Part shown: piece after piece, positions 1-6,456 of the stretch | Numbering within the stretch: the stretch's first letter is position 1 | How the letters are laid out: each line of letters begins with the position of its first letter | Assembly: GCA_002455335.1 (NCBI GenBank) | Contig: DKKP01000291.1 | Span: 1 to 12,056 of the forward strand | Direction of reading: 5' to 3' | From: Anaerolineales bacterium UBA6663 | GTDB lineage: Bacteria; Chloroflexota; Anaerolineae; Anaerolineales; UBA6663 | DNA length: 12,056 nt | Notes under the pieces: generated by a model | The model's database searches: none | What the model saw: only the letters and a program-made list of their open reading frames with translations | What the model was told of the DNA's origin: nothing | Program-made: the position numbers and the translations under genes

Positions 1-1
1 C

Positions 2-874
2 CGCCTGTGCCCGCCGCTTCGCGTGCGGGCCGGTGGGCTGGCAGGCGGGGCGACGCGCGTGGCCGGCGACATCAGCAGCCAGTTCCTCAGCGGGCTGCTT
101 CTGGCCGCGCCCTACGCGCGGGGGCCCGTGACTCTCACCGTCGACGGGCAGCTCAACTCGCAACCCTACGTCGATCTCACGCTGGCGTTGATGGCCGACT
201 TCGGCGTGAGCGCGACGCGCGACGGCTACCAGAGGTTCGCGGTCCGGCCGGCGCGGTATCGGGCGCTGGCGGAATACGCTATCGAAAGCGACGCCTCGGC
301 GGCCTCGTACTTCTTTGCGCTCCCTGTTGTTGTCGGCGGTCGGGTGCGGGTGCGCGGCCTCGGTCGCGACTCGCGGCAGGGCGACGTCGCGTTTGTCGAC
401 GTCTTGGCGCGGATGGGGTGTGACGTCACTGAGACAGCGGATGGGATCGAGGTGACGCGGCCGGGTGGCGTTGTTCGCGGCGTCGACGTCGACCTGCGCC
501 ACATCCCAGACACTGCCCAGACCCTGGCCGCGATTGCGCCTTTCGCTGCAACGCCGACCGTTATTCGTGGGATCGCATCGGCCCGGGTCAAGGAGACCGA
601 CCGGGTGGCCGCCATCGCGACGGAGTTGGCCCGCCTTGGCGTGCGTGTCGAAGAGCGCGAAGACGGCGTGACGATCTGGCCGACGACGCAGTTCGCGCCG
701 GCGACCCTCCAGACCTACAATGACCATCGCATGGCCATGGCCTTCGCGCTCACGGCGCTGCGCGTCCCCGGCGCCAAGATCGCCGACCCGGGGTGCACGG
801 CCAAGACCTTCCCCGAGTTCTTCACGGTCCTCGAAGATGCCCTGACCCAGACCGGGGCGCCCCGGGTCGCCTGA
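2..874 (+). CDS. aroA: 3-phosphoshikimate 1-carboxyvinyltransferase (EPSP synthase), 5'-truncated by window edge
   Basis: This enzyme transfers the enolpyruvyl group of PEP to shikimate-3-phosphate, the sixth step of the shikimate pathway, in the cytoplasm. The reading frame is open to the left edge, and the residues before the first GTG (RLCPPLR) match the family, so the gene starts outside the window and a start at 23 would be wrong. About 290 of the usual 430 or so residues are present. Visible EPSP synthase motifs, in order, are the substrate-binding SSQ (near 73-81), an IPD segment carrying the catalytic Asp (about 502-510), RVKETDR with the catalytic Lys (about 583-603), YNDHRMAM (about 716-739) and a C-terminal DPGCTAKTFPEFF. 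No domain is damaged. The gene is co-directional with aroE-aroC-aroKB but separated from them by two unrelated genes. Family assignment is certain; whether it is glyphosate-sensitive (class I) or not cannot be judged without the N-terminal part. Confidence 0.97.
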   Translation, partial: RLCPPLRVRAGGLAGGATRVAGDISSQFLSGLLLAAPYARGPVTLTVDGQLNSQPYVDLTLALMADFGVSATRDGYQRFAVRPARYRALAEYAIESDASAASYFFALPVVVGGRVRVRGLGRDSRQGDVAFVDVLARMGCDVTETADGIEVTRPGGVVRGVDVDLRHIPDTAQTLAAIAPFAATPTVIRGIASARVKETDRVAAIATELARLGVRVEEREDGVTIWPTTQFAPATLQTYNDHRMAMAFALTALRVPGAKIADPGCTAKTFPEFFTVLEDALTQTGAPRVA

Positions 875-960
875 ACGTTGGTCAATCGAGGCTCGATGAG
901 AAAGTGATGAACGTCGGCCACCGACTTTGTGCAAAGGCAGGCAGGGTTGGGGCTTAGTCC

Positions 961-966
961 TACAAT
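961..966 (+). promoter_or_regulatory. candidate -10 element of the membrane protein gene
   Basis: TACAAT at 961-966 lies 23 nt before the chosen ATG at 990, which would give a leader of roughly 17 nt. I see no convincing -35 box at the right distance. The 115-bp gap 875-989 after aroA holds nothing else that I can identify. Confidence 0.4.
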
Positions 967-989
967 CCTTGCGGATGGAGGCCAACCGT

Positions 990-2018
990 ATGTCATCGCG
1001 AGAATCGACAACAACCCCAAATCAACCGACTGCATCGCTCGCGCTTTGGGGCGGCATCGCCTTCAGCCTGATCTTCACGGCCGTGATCTGGGCCGCCGGC
1101 AGTCGGCTCGAGGCCCAGCCGTTGCTGCCTGATACCGGCGTGGCCTGGTATTACTGGCGGCTACCTGAACCGACATTTTGGTCGCGAGCGACGGCCTGGG
1201 GCTTCTATCTGGCGCATCAGATCGCCAACTGGGCCCTGATCTACTACGCGCAATCGCGCGGGTTGAAGTACACCAGCCGCCTTCACAGCGTCAACATCGC
1301 GGCTCTGGCGCTCAACGCGGGTTTCATCGTGCTGCACTTCATCCAGACCCACCTCTGGTACGACGGGCTGGCCCAGGATGTGTCGATCTTCAGCTCGCAG
1401 GGCAGCGTCATTTTGCTGCTTGTCTGGGTCCTTCTGATGGATACGCCGCGACGTGGCCTGATCTGGGGCTGGAAGGCGCCGCTCTCGAAGGACGTGCTGG
1501 CCTTCGCGCGCAAGTATCACGGCTATGTCTTTGCCTGGGCCGTGATCTATACGTTCTGGTATCACCCGATGGTCGCCACGCCCGGGCACCTTGTCGGTTT
1601 TGCCTATACCTTCCTCATGCTCGTGCAGTCCAGCTTGTTCCTGACACGGGTGCACGTCAACAAGTGGTGGATGTTCGTCCAGGAGTCGGTCGTGCTGGCG
1701 CATGGCGCGCTTGTGGCGTTTCAGCAAGGGAACAATCTGTGGCCGATGTTCGCCTTTGGCTTTGGCGGCATCTTCATCTTGACTCAGATGCATGGGCTCG
1801 GGCTGAGCTGGCGCGTGCGCTGGGGCCTGACGGCCGTCTTCAGCGGTCTTGTACTGTGGGTGTATAACGGCCGCTGGGCGGCGCTCAATGAGATCGTGCG
1901 AATCCCGGTGATCGAATACCTCGCGGTGTTCGTCCTTGCAGGATTGATCGGCGGCGGTTTGTGGCTTTATAGGCGATTGCGGCAGGCGCCGGCGCAGGCG
2001 CCCATTGCCGGCGACTGA
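990..2018 (+). CDS. multi-pass membrane protein of unknown function, histidine-rich
   Basis: I do not recognise this 342-residue protein. It has about ten hydrophobic segments separated by short loops, beginning LALWGGIAFSLIFTAVIW and ending VFVLAGLIGGGLWLYRRL, so it is an integral inner-membrane protein. Histidines occur repeatedly inside or at the edges of the segments (YLAHQ, LHFIQTH, KYHGY, FWYHP, PGHLV, LAHGA, QMHGL), and aromatic residues, especially Trp, are frequent. This pattern is seen in haem- or metal-binding membrane proteins, but no known haem motif is evident. The start at 990 is preferred over the in-frame start at 927 because GGAGG (977-981) lies 8 nt upstream, and because the extra 21 residues look like translated leader. 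No substrate can be assigned. The gene ends 25 bp from the convergent GNAT gene. Confidence is high that it is a real gene and low on function. Confidence 0.85.
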   Translation: MSSRESTTTPNQPTASLALWGGIAFSLIFTAVIWAAGSRLEAQPLLPDTGVAWYYWRLPEPTFWSRATAWGFYLAHQIANWALIYYAQSRGLKYTSRLHSVNIAALALNAGFIVLHFIQTHLWYDGLAQDVSIFSSQGSVILLLVWVLLMDTPRRGLIWGWKAPLSKDVLAFARKYHGYVFAWAVIYTFWYHPMVATPGHLVGFAYTFLMLVQSSLFLTRVHVNKWWMFVQESVVLAHGALVAFQQGNNLWPMFAFGFGGIFILTQMHGLGLSWRVRWGLTAVFSGLVLWVYNGRWAALNEIVRIPVIEYLAVFVLAGLIGGGLWLYRRLRQAPAQAPIAGD

Positions 2019-2047
2019 TCGTTGCGGCAAGCGGCGCCGGCGATCAG
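2015..2047. terminator. inverted repeat spanning two convergent stop codons, possible bidirectional terminator
   Basis: CTGATCG (2015-2021) and CGATCAG (2041-2047) are exact inverted copies. The left arm contains the TGA of the membrane protein gene and the right arm the TCA (stop complement) of the GNAT gene. A small TTGC-G-GCAA hairpin (2022-2030) sits in the loop. An overlapping GCCGGCG/CGCCGGC pair (2007-2013, 2035-2041) offers an alternative stem. There is no T-tract, so the terminator role is inferred from position between convergent genes. Confidence 0.4.
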
Positions 2048-2628
2048 GTCTCGGTGTCTGGGTCGAGCGGCGGGTAGCCCCAGTCGCGGCGGAGCAATCC
2101 GTAGACGGCGCTATCGTGGAAGCGACCATCATCCTCGAGCGAGTGCTCGCGTTGCAGACCCTCTCGCGCAAACCCCAGGCGCTCGAGCAACCGCACCGAC
2201 TCGTGGTTGTCGGCGATCGTGCGAGCGAAGACGCGATTGAGCTTCAGGGTCTCAAAGGCGTGGCAGATCACGGCGCGGGTGGCTTCTGACCCGATGCCCT
2301 GGCCCCAACGAGAACGGGCGATCCCATAACCGATTTCCGCGCGTCGATGGTAGCCGTCGCCCCGACGAGCCGGATGTTGGAGCGTGACAAGACCAATCAC
2401 CCGATCGATGCCTTGCTCCGTGATCGCCCAGACCTGGATGTCGCCAATGCGCTGAGCGCGGCGCAGTTCGGAGATCAAGGCGCGGGCCTCGCCCACTGTC
2501 TTGATCGGGGGGTCGTCGAAGCGCTGCACTTCGGGGTCGCCGCGAAACACGAGCACATCGGCGGCGTCAGCCGGCCGCAGTTCGCGGAGCACGAGACGGC
2601 TTGTGGTCAAAACCCTGGCGCTCATCAT
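2044..2628 (-). CDS. GNAT-family N-acetyltransferase, RimJ/RimL-like
   Basis: This is a 194-residue single-domain GNAT protein that should use acetyl-CoA to acetylate an amine. The substrate is unknown: relatives modify ribosomal protein N-termini, antibiotics or small amines. The N-terminal TSRLVLRELRPADA is typical of the RimJ/RimL group. Motif A, the acetyl-CoA pyrophosphate loop, is seen as SRWGQGIGSEA, followed by LNRVFARTIADNHESVRLLERLGF (written here as the usual N..S..LLE.LGF pattern) and a final Y-containing strand. The frame is open further upstream to 2775, but similarity begins at MMSARVLTTSRL, so the start is placed at 2628 (the adjacent ATG at 2625 is equally possible). No strong Shine-Dalgarno sequence precedes either. 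It is transcribed against the surrounding shikimate genes and shares a 111-bp divergent region with aroE. No link to the pathway is apparent. Confidence 0.88.
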   Translation of the reverse strand: MMSARVLTTSRLVLRELRPADAADVLVFRGDPEVQRFDDPPIKTVGEARALISELRRAQRIGDIQVWAITEQGIDRVIGLVTLQHPARRGDGYHRRAEIGYGIARSRWGQGIGSEATRAVICHAFETLKLNRVFARTIADNHESVRLLERLGFAREGLQREHSLEDDGRFHDSAVYGLLRRDWGYPPLDPDTET

Positions 2629-2674
2629 CCATGAATTCGGCGGCTTCGATTGCCTTGCGAGCCGGCGCACAATG

Positions 2675-2680
2675 ATCGTA
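2675..2680 (-). promoter_or_regulatory. candidate -10 element of the GNAT gene
   Basis: On the minus strand, TACGAT in the context GGTACGATC lies 46 nt before the GNAT start. The same GTACGAT string precedes the histidine kinase gene at a nearly identical distance. No clear -35 box is seen. Confidence 0.35.
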
Positions 2681-2705
2681 CCACTATGAGTCGGCATTCT
2701 GCAGC

Positions 2706-2733
2706 TTGTTGAGGGCAGTGTCTGGGTTATCAT
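2706..2733 (+). promoter_or_regulatory. aroE operon promoter, probably giving a leaderless mRNA
   Basis: TTGTTG (2706-2711) and TATCAT (2728-2733) are separated by 16 bp, as in a sigma-70-type promoter. Only six bases (2734-2739) separate the -10 box from the aroE ATG, so transcription is predicted to start at or beside the A of the start codon. There is accordingly no Shine-Dalgarno sequence. Confidence 0.55.
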
Positions 2734-2739
2734 CGGGCG

Positions 2740-3567
2740 ATGCACCTCTTTCTGTTTGGCGATCCGCTGGGGCATACGCTCTCACCGGCCATGCACAATG
2801 CTGCGCTCGCCGAGGTCGGGCTTGGCGGCTGGCACTACACTCCGCGTCCCGTGAGGACGGAGGATCTGGGTTTTGCGTTGGCCGAACTCAGACGCGCGGA
2901 TGTCGCGGGCGCGAACGTCACCGTGCCGCACAAACAGGCCGTCATCCCGTACCTCGATGGGCTCACCCCGACTGCTCTGGCGCTTGGCGCCGTCAACACC
3001 ATCGTGAAGGAGGGCGGTCGATTGCTCGGCCACAATACCGATGCGGCCGGCTTGCTCGCTGACCTCGCTACGAACGGCGCTCGTCTGACCGGTGCGCGCG
3101 TACTCGTCCTTGGCGCGGGTGGTTCGGCCCGGGCTGCCGTGGGCGGGCTCCTGGGCGTCGGCGCCGCTGTGCGCGTGTTGGCGCGGCGGCCCGAACAGGC
3201 CGAAGCGCTACAGGTGCTGGGCCCGATCGAGATCTACCCCTGGACGCCCCTTGGCTTTCTCGAGGCCAGCGATGACGTCGCCGTGGTGATCAACACGACG
3301 CCCTTGGGTATGCATCCACGGGTCGATGCCTCGCCCTGGCTTGAGGGCACACCCTGGCCGGTGGCCGACCTCGTCTACGACCTGGTGTACAACCCTGCGG
3401 AGACCCTGTTCGTGCGGCAGGCGCGCGCACAGGGTTTGCGCGCCGCCACAGGCCTTGGAATGCTCGTCGAGCAGGGTGCGCTCGCTTTCGAACTTTGGAC
3501 CGGTCAGACCGCGCCGCGCGCCGTCATGCGCCGGGCTGCCGAAGCGACTCTGGGCGGCGCCCGTTAG
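2740..3567 (+). CDS. aroE: shikimate dehydrogenase (NADP+)
   Basis: AroE reduces 3-dehydroshikimate to shikimate with NADPH, the fourth step of the pathway. The protein is 275 residues, the normal length. The shikimate-binding half shows GDPLGHTLSPAMHNAA (7-22), ANVTVPHK with catalytic Lys65, AVNT with Asn86, and GHNTDAAG with Asp101. The Rossmann half starts at the glycine-rich LGAGGSARAA (124-133), with RRP following the second strand where NADP-specific members carry basic residues. INTTPLGMHP, DLVYNP and GLGMLVEQGALAFELW complete the family signature. One deviation is that the first serine of the usual S-x-S shikimate motif is Thr13. It is the first gene of aroE-aroC-aroKB, with 20 bp to aroC, and its mRNA is probably leaderless. 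An alternative quinate or YdiB-like role is less likely given the neighbours. Confidence 0.97.
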   Translation: MHLFLFGDPLGHTLSPAMHNAALAEVGLGGWHYTPRPVRTEDLGFALAELRRADVAGANVTVPHKQAVIPYLDGLTPTALALGAVNTIVKEGGRLLGHNTDAAGLLADLATNGARLTGARVLVLGAGGSARAAVGGLLGVGAAVRVLARRPEQAEALQVLGPIEIYPWTPLGFLEASDDVAVVINTTPLGMHPRVDASPWLEGTPWPVADLVYDLVYNPAETLFVRQARAQGLRAATGLGMLVEQGALAFELWTGQTAPRAVMRRAAEATLGGAR

Positions 3568-3587
3568 TACTTCTGAGATGAACCAGC

Positions 3588-4781
3588 ATGCCACTTCGAT
3601 TTCTCACAGCAGGTGAATCGCATGGCCCAGTCGAGCTCGTGATCGTCGAGGGTCTGCCGGCAGGTCTGCCGCTCGACGCCGACGACATCAACCCCGATCT
3701 GGCGCGTCGTCAGGGCCTGAACGCGACAGGTAAGCCTTATCCGGGCGCCAGCCCGCGTATGAAGCTCGAACGCGACGAAGCTCGCGTGCTGAGCGGCGTA
3801 ATGGCCGGGATGACGATCGGCGCTCCGGTGGCGATCCAGGTCGACAACAACGACCACGACAAGTGGAAGGGCAAGGCCGTGGCTCCGATGACGATCCCGC
3901 GACCGGGCCACGCCGACCTGACCGGCGCGCTCAAGTATGGGCATCGCGACCTGAGGATGAGCCTCGAACGCGCCTCAGCCCGCGAGACAACGGCCCGCGT
4001 CGCGGCGGGCGCGACGGCGCGTAAGCTGCTCGGCGCCTTTGGCGTGCGCGTCGGGAGCTATGTGACCCAGATCGGCACGGTCCGGGCCGACCTGAGCGGG
4101 CTGCCGCTCGATGCCCGCCTGACGGCGGCAGGCGAGTCTGAAGTGCAGTGCCCCGATCCCGAGAGCAGCGCAGCGATGGTCGTTCATATTCAGGAGGCCA
4201 TGCGGGGCAGAGACACACTCGGAGGCGTTTTCGAGGTCGTCGCCCTTGGCGTGCCGCCGGGGCTGGGCAGCCACGTCCATTGGGATCGGCGTCTGACCGG
4301 ACGGCTGGCGCAGGCCATGCTCAGCATCCACGCCATGAAGGGCGTCGAGATCGGCGACGCGTTCGAGAACGCCGGGCGACCCGGCACCCAGGTTCAGGAC
4401 GCGATCTACAAAGATCCCGCCGGGACGCTCACCCGAAACACCAACCGGTCCGGCGGACTCGAGGGCGGCATCACGACGGGCGAGCCGATCGTGTTGCGCG
4501 TCGCCATGAAGCCGATCGCGACCACGTTGACGCCGATCGACTCTGTCGATCTGGTCAGTGGCGAGCCGCGCCCGATCGAGTACGAGCGTTCGGATTTCTG
4601 CCCCGTGCCCCGCGCCGGCGTGATCGGCGAGGCGATGGCCTGCCTGGTGCTGGCGGATGCGCTGATCGAAAAGCTGGGCGGTGATTCGCTGGCCGAGATG
4701 CTTCAGCGTTTCGAGGCGCTCAGACGCGCGCGCCTGAGCGACTTCGACCTCGACAACACGCCGACCGTGTTCTGGCCGTAA
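3588..4781 (+). CDS. aroC: chorismate synthase
   Basis: AroC removes phosphate from EPSP by anti-1,4-elimination to give chorismate, using reduced FMN as cofactor. It is the last common step toward Phe, Tyr, Trp, folate and quinones. The 397-residue protein is full length. It carries all three family signatures: TAGESHGP (7-14, with His12), RPGHADLTGALKYG (from 105, with His108) running into RMSLERASARETTARVAAGA, and NRSGGLEGGITTGEPI. RSDFCPVPRAGVIGEAM near the C-terminus holds the conserved Arg/Asp pair at the FMN site. The start at 3588 gives the conserved N-terminus directly. An ATG at 3578 is out of frame. The Shine-Dalgarno match is weak, and translation may be helped by coupling to aroE 20 bp upstream. 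The stop lies 6 bp before aroKB. Confidence 0.98.
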   Translation: MPLRFLTAGESHGPVELVIVEGLPAGLPLDADDINPDLARRQGLNATGKPYPGASPRMKLERDEARVLSGVMAGMTIGAPVAIQVDNNDHDKWKGKAVAPMTIPRPGHADLTGALKYGHRDLRMSLERASARETTARVAAGATARKLLGAFGVRVGSYVTQIGTVRADLSGLPLDARLTAAGESEVQCPDPESSAAMVVHIQEAMRGRDTLGGVFEVVALGVPPGLGSHVHWDRRLTGRLAQAMLSIHAMKGVEIGDAFENAGRPGTQVQDAIYKDPAGTLTRNTNRSGGLEGGITTGEPIVLRVAMKPIATTLTPIDSVDLVSGEPRPIEYERSDFCPVPRAGVIGEAMACLVLADALIEKLGGDSLAEMLQRFEALRRARLSDFDLDNTPTVFWP

Positions 4782-4787
4782 ACAACG

Positions 4788-6332
4788 ATGACTGACCTGA
4801 ACGTGATCCTTGTCGGCCCGCCCGGGGCCGGAAAAACGAGCGTCGGCCGGGCGCTCGCGGCGCGACTGGGGTGGCCTTTCGTCGACGTCGATGCCGCGAT
4901 CGTGGCCGAGGGCGGCCGGCCGATCGCCGAGATCTTCCGCAGCGACGGCGAGGCTGGGTTTCGTTCGCTCGAGCGCGATCAAATCCGAAGACTCGCGGCC
5001 CGCGGCGGGCAGGTGATCGCGCCCGGGGGCGGGGCGCTGCTCGATCCCACAAACCGTGCTGCGCTGGAGCGCCACGGTGTGCTGTTTTGCCTGCGGGCGA
5101 CCACCGAGGTTCTGTTGCGGCGGGTCGCGGGCTCCGATCGGCCGCTCCTGCAAGGCGATCCCGTCGAACGACTGGCGACGTTGTTGCGCGACCGGGCGCC
5201 GCTGTATGACTCGATCGTCGAGCAGATCGACACGTCGGACCTGACCGTGTCGGGTGTTGCTGAACGGATCCAGTCGCGACTGGCCCAGCGTGACCTGACC
5301 ATCACGGCGACGGGTTTCGAGCATACCGTGGCGCTCGGGTACGGCCTCTTGAACCGGCTCGACGAAATACTCGGCGCGCGCGGATTGAAATGGCCGGGTG
5401 TGCTTGTGTGCGATGATGTCGTCGCGACACAGCCCTGGCTTGCCGCGCTCGACATCCCACGGGTCGTCGTGCCGAGCGGCGAGCAGCACAAGACGCTCGA
5501 CACGGTGCGCGGGATGTACGCGCGCTTCCTCGAGCTTGATCTCGATCGAGGCAGCGTGGTGCTGGCGGTCGGAGGCGGCGTCATCGGCGACATGGCCGGG
5601 TTTGCGGCCGCGACGTTCATGCGCGGCGTGCGCTGGGTCAACGTGCCGACCACGCTGCTGGCCATGGTCGATGCCAGCCTGGGCGGCAAGACAGGCGTCG
5701 ATCTACCCGAGGGCAAGAACCTGGTCGGCGCCTTTCATCCACCCGCCTTGATCGTTTCGGATCCGCTGACGTTACAAACCCTTCCGGAGGCCGAGCGCCG
5801 GGCGGGCCTGGCCGAGGCTATCAAGCACGGCGTGATCGACGACCCCGAGCTCTGGCGGCAGTTCGTCTCGCGCCCGGTGTTCGCCGGCGTCGAGCAACTG
5901 GCGCGCGCGATCGATGTCAAGGCGCGCGTGGTCAGCCAGGATCCGTATGAGCGTGGCCGACGGGCGACGCTCAACCTGGGGCACACAATCGGCCATGGCG
6001 TCGAGGCGGCTTCGGGATATCGGCTGCGGCATGGTGAGGCGATCGCGATCGGGCTTGTCGCCGAAGCCCGGCTGGCTGTGGCGTTGGGCCTGGCTGCGCC
6101 TGAGTTGGCCGAGGCCCTGGCCGATACGTTGGCGCGCACCGGCCTGCCCGTTGCGGCGCCGGGGCTCGACCCCGAGTCGATCCGACAGGCGATGAGCAGT
6201 GACAAGAAAAAGGTGACCGGGCGGCTCACGTTCGCTTTGCCGGCTGCGATCGGCGATGTGCGCTGGGGGATCGAGGCGCCTGAGGCGCTCCTGGCTGCGG
6301 AGTTGCTGCGAGTGACCCAGCGGTGGCCGTGA
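4788..6332 (+). CDS. aroKB: bifunctional shikimate kinase / 3-dehydroquinate synthase fusion
   Basis: This 514-residue protein joins two non-consecutive pathway enzymes. Residues 1 to about 165 are shikimate kinase: Walker A GPPGAGKTSVG (10-20), VDVD with Asp33/Asp35, GFRSLE with Arg59, GGG at 79-81, the lid arginine in DRPLL (Arg117) and DRAPLY with Arg135. From about 168 to the end is 3-dehydroquinate synthase: PSGEQHKT (228-235), the NAD-binding GGGVIGD (261-267), TTLLAMVDASLGGKTGVD, and zinc ligands Glu342 (LAEAIKHG), His398 (LGHTIGHG) and His414 (RHGEAIA), ending with SDKKK..GRLTFALP. The linker is only a few residues. The kinase acts at step five and the synthase at step two, so direct channelling between them is not expected. 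AroKB fusions are known, for example in Thermotoga maritima. Both halves look catalytically intact. The ATG follows the aroC stop by 6 bp with no clear Shine-Dalgarno, implying coupled translation. Confidence 0.96.
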   Translation: MTDLNVILVGPPGAGKTSVGRALAARLGWPFVDVDAAIVAEGGRPIAEIFRSDGEAGFRSLERDQIRRLAARGGQVIAPGGGALLDPTNRAALERHGVLFCLRATTEVLLRRVAGSDRPLLQGDPVERLATLLRDRAPLYDSIVEQIDTSDLTVSGVAERIQSRLAQRDLTITATGFEHTVALGYGLLNRLDEILGARGLKWPGVLVCDDVVATQPWLAALDIPRVVVPSGEQHKTLDTVRGMYARFLELDLDRGSVVLAVGGGVIGDMAGFAAATFMRGVRWVNVPTTLLAMVDASLGGKTGVDLPEGKNLVGAFHPPALIVSDPLTLQTLPEAERRAGLAEAIKHGVIDDPELWRQFVSRPVFAGVEQLARAIDVKARVVSQDPYERGRRATLNLGHTIGHGVEAASGYRLRHGEAIAIGLVAEARLAVALGLAAPELAEALADTLARTGLPVAAPGLDPESIRQAMSSDKKKVTGRLTFALPAAIGDVRWGIEAPEALLAAELLRVTQRWP

Positions 6333-6342
6333 GCCGGATGGT

Positions 6343-6348
6343 TAGAAT
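6343..6348 (+). promoter_or_regulatory. upstream candidate -10 element for aroQ (P1)
   Basis: TAGAAT in the context GGTTAGAATAC lies 10 bp after the aroKB stop. The nine-base string GGTTAGAAT recurs exactly 86 bp downstream, directly before aroQ. No good -35 box is seen. If used, it would give a leader of about 100 nt for aroQ. Confidence 0.35.
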
Positions 6349-6357
6349 ACCCGCCCG

Positions 6358-6368
6358 TTTTCCGAAAA
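6358..6368. promoter_or_regulatory. small palindrome TTTTC-C-GAAAA, possible operator
   Basis: Perfect 5-bp arms around one central base lie within the expected start region of P1. They sit in the most AT-rich stretch of the window (about 6358-6404), between aroKB and aroQ. Operator function is inferred only from symmetry and position. Confidence 0.3.
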
Positions 6369-6409
6369 GGCGATTTTTGATTTGCCTGAAAACAAGCGAT
6401 ATTCGGGTG

Positions 6410-6422
6410 GACCTGACAGGTC
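6410..6422. promoter_or_regulatory. 13-bp palindrome in the aroQ promoter, candidate operator
   Basis: GACCTG-A-CAGGTC has perfect 6-bp arms and ends 6 bp before the TAGAAT -10 box of aroQ. A protein bound here would cover the promoter spacer, so repression would be the simple expectation. The cognate regulator is not identifiable from this window. Confidence 0.4.
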
Positions 6423-6428
6423 GAAGGT

Positions 6429-6434
6429 TAGAAT
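6429..6434 (+). promoter_or_regulatory. candidate -10 element of aroQ (P2)
   Basis: TAGAAT in the context GGTTAGAATCC lies 22 nt before the aroQ ATG, which would give a leader of about 16 nt including the GGAGG ribosome binding site at 6443-6447. The -35 position has no good match, so an activator or an altered -35 contact may be needed. Confidence 0.45.
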
Positions 6435-6456
6435 CCGCCGCCGGAGGTTCTGAGAC

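Noticed and set aside
927..989. Longer start for the membrane protein at 927.
   Set aside because: The added 21 residues have no ribosome binding site and contain the promoter-like TACAAT. GGAGG at 977-981 points to the ATG at 990.
1161..2171. 336-codon minus-strand open frame under the membrane protein gene.
   Set aside because: The plus strand encodes a coherent ten-helix protein with a ribosome binding site. The minus frame gives charged, featureless sequence and also runs into the GNAT gene in another frame.
2629..2775. 49-residue N-terminal extension of the GNAT protein.
   Set aside because: It would run through the aroE promoter and start codon region. Family similarity begins at 2628-2623.
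3975..5489. 504-codon open frame on the minus strand across aroC and the kinase half of aroKB.
   Set aside because: It mirrors two certain genes in a GC-rich genome, where the complementary frame rarely holds stops. The translation is Arg/Asp/His-rich without any domain.
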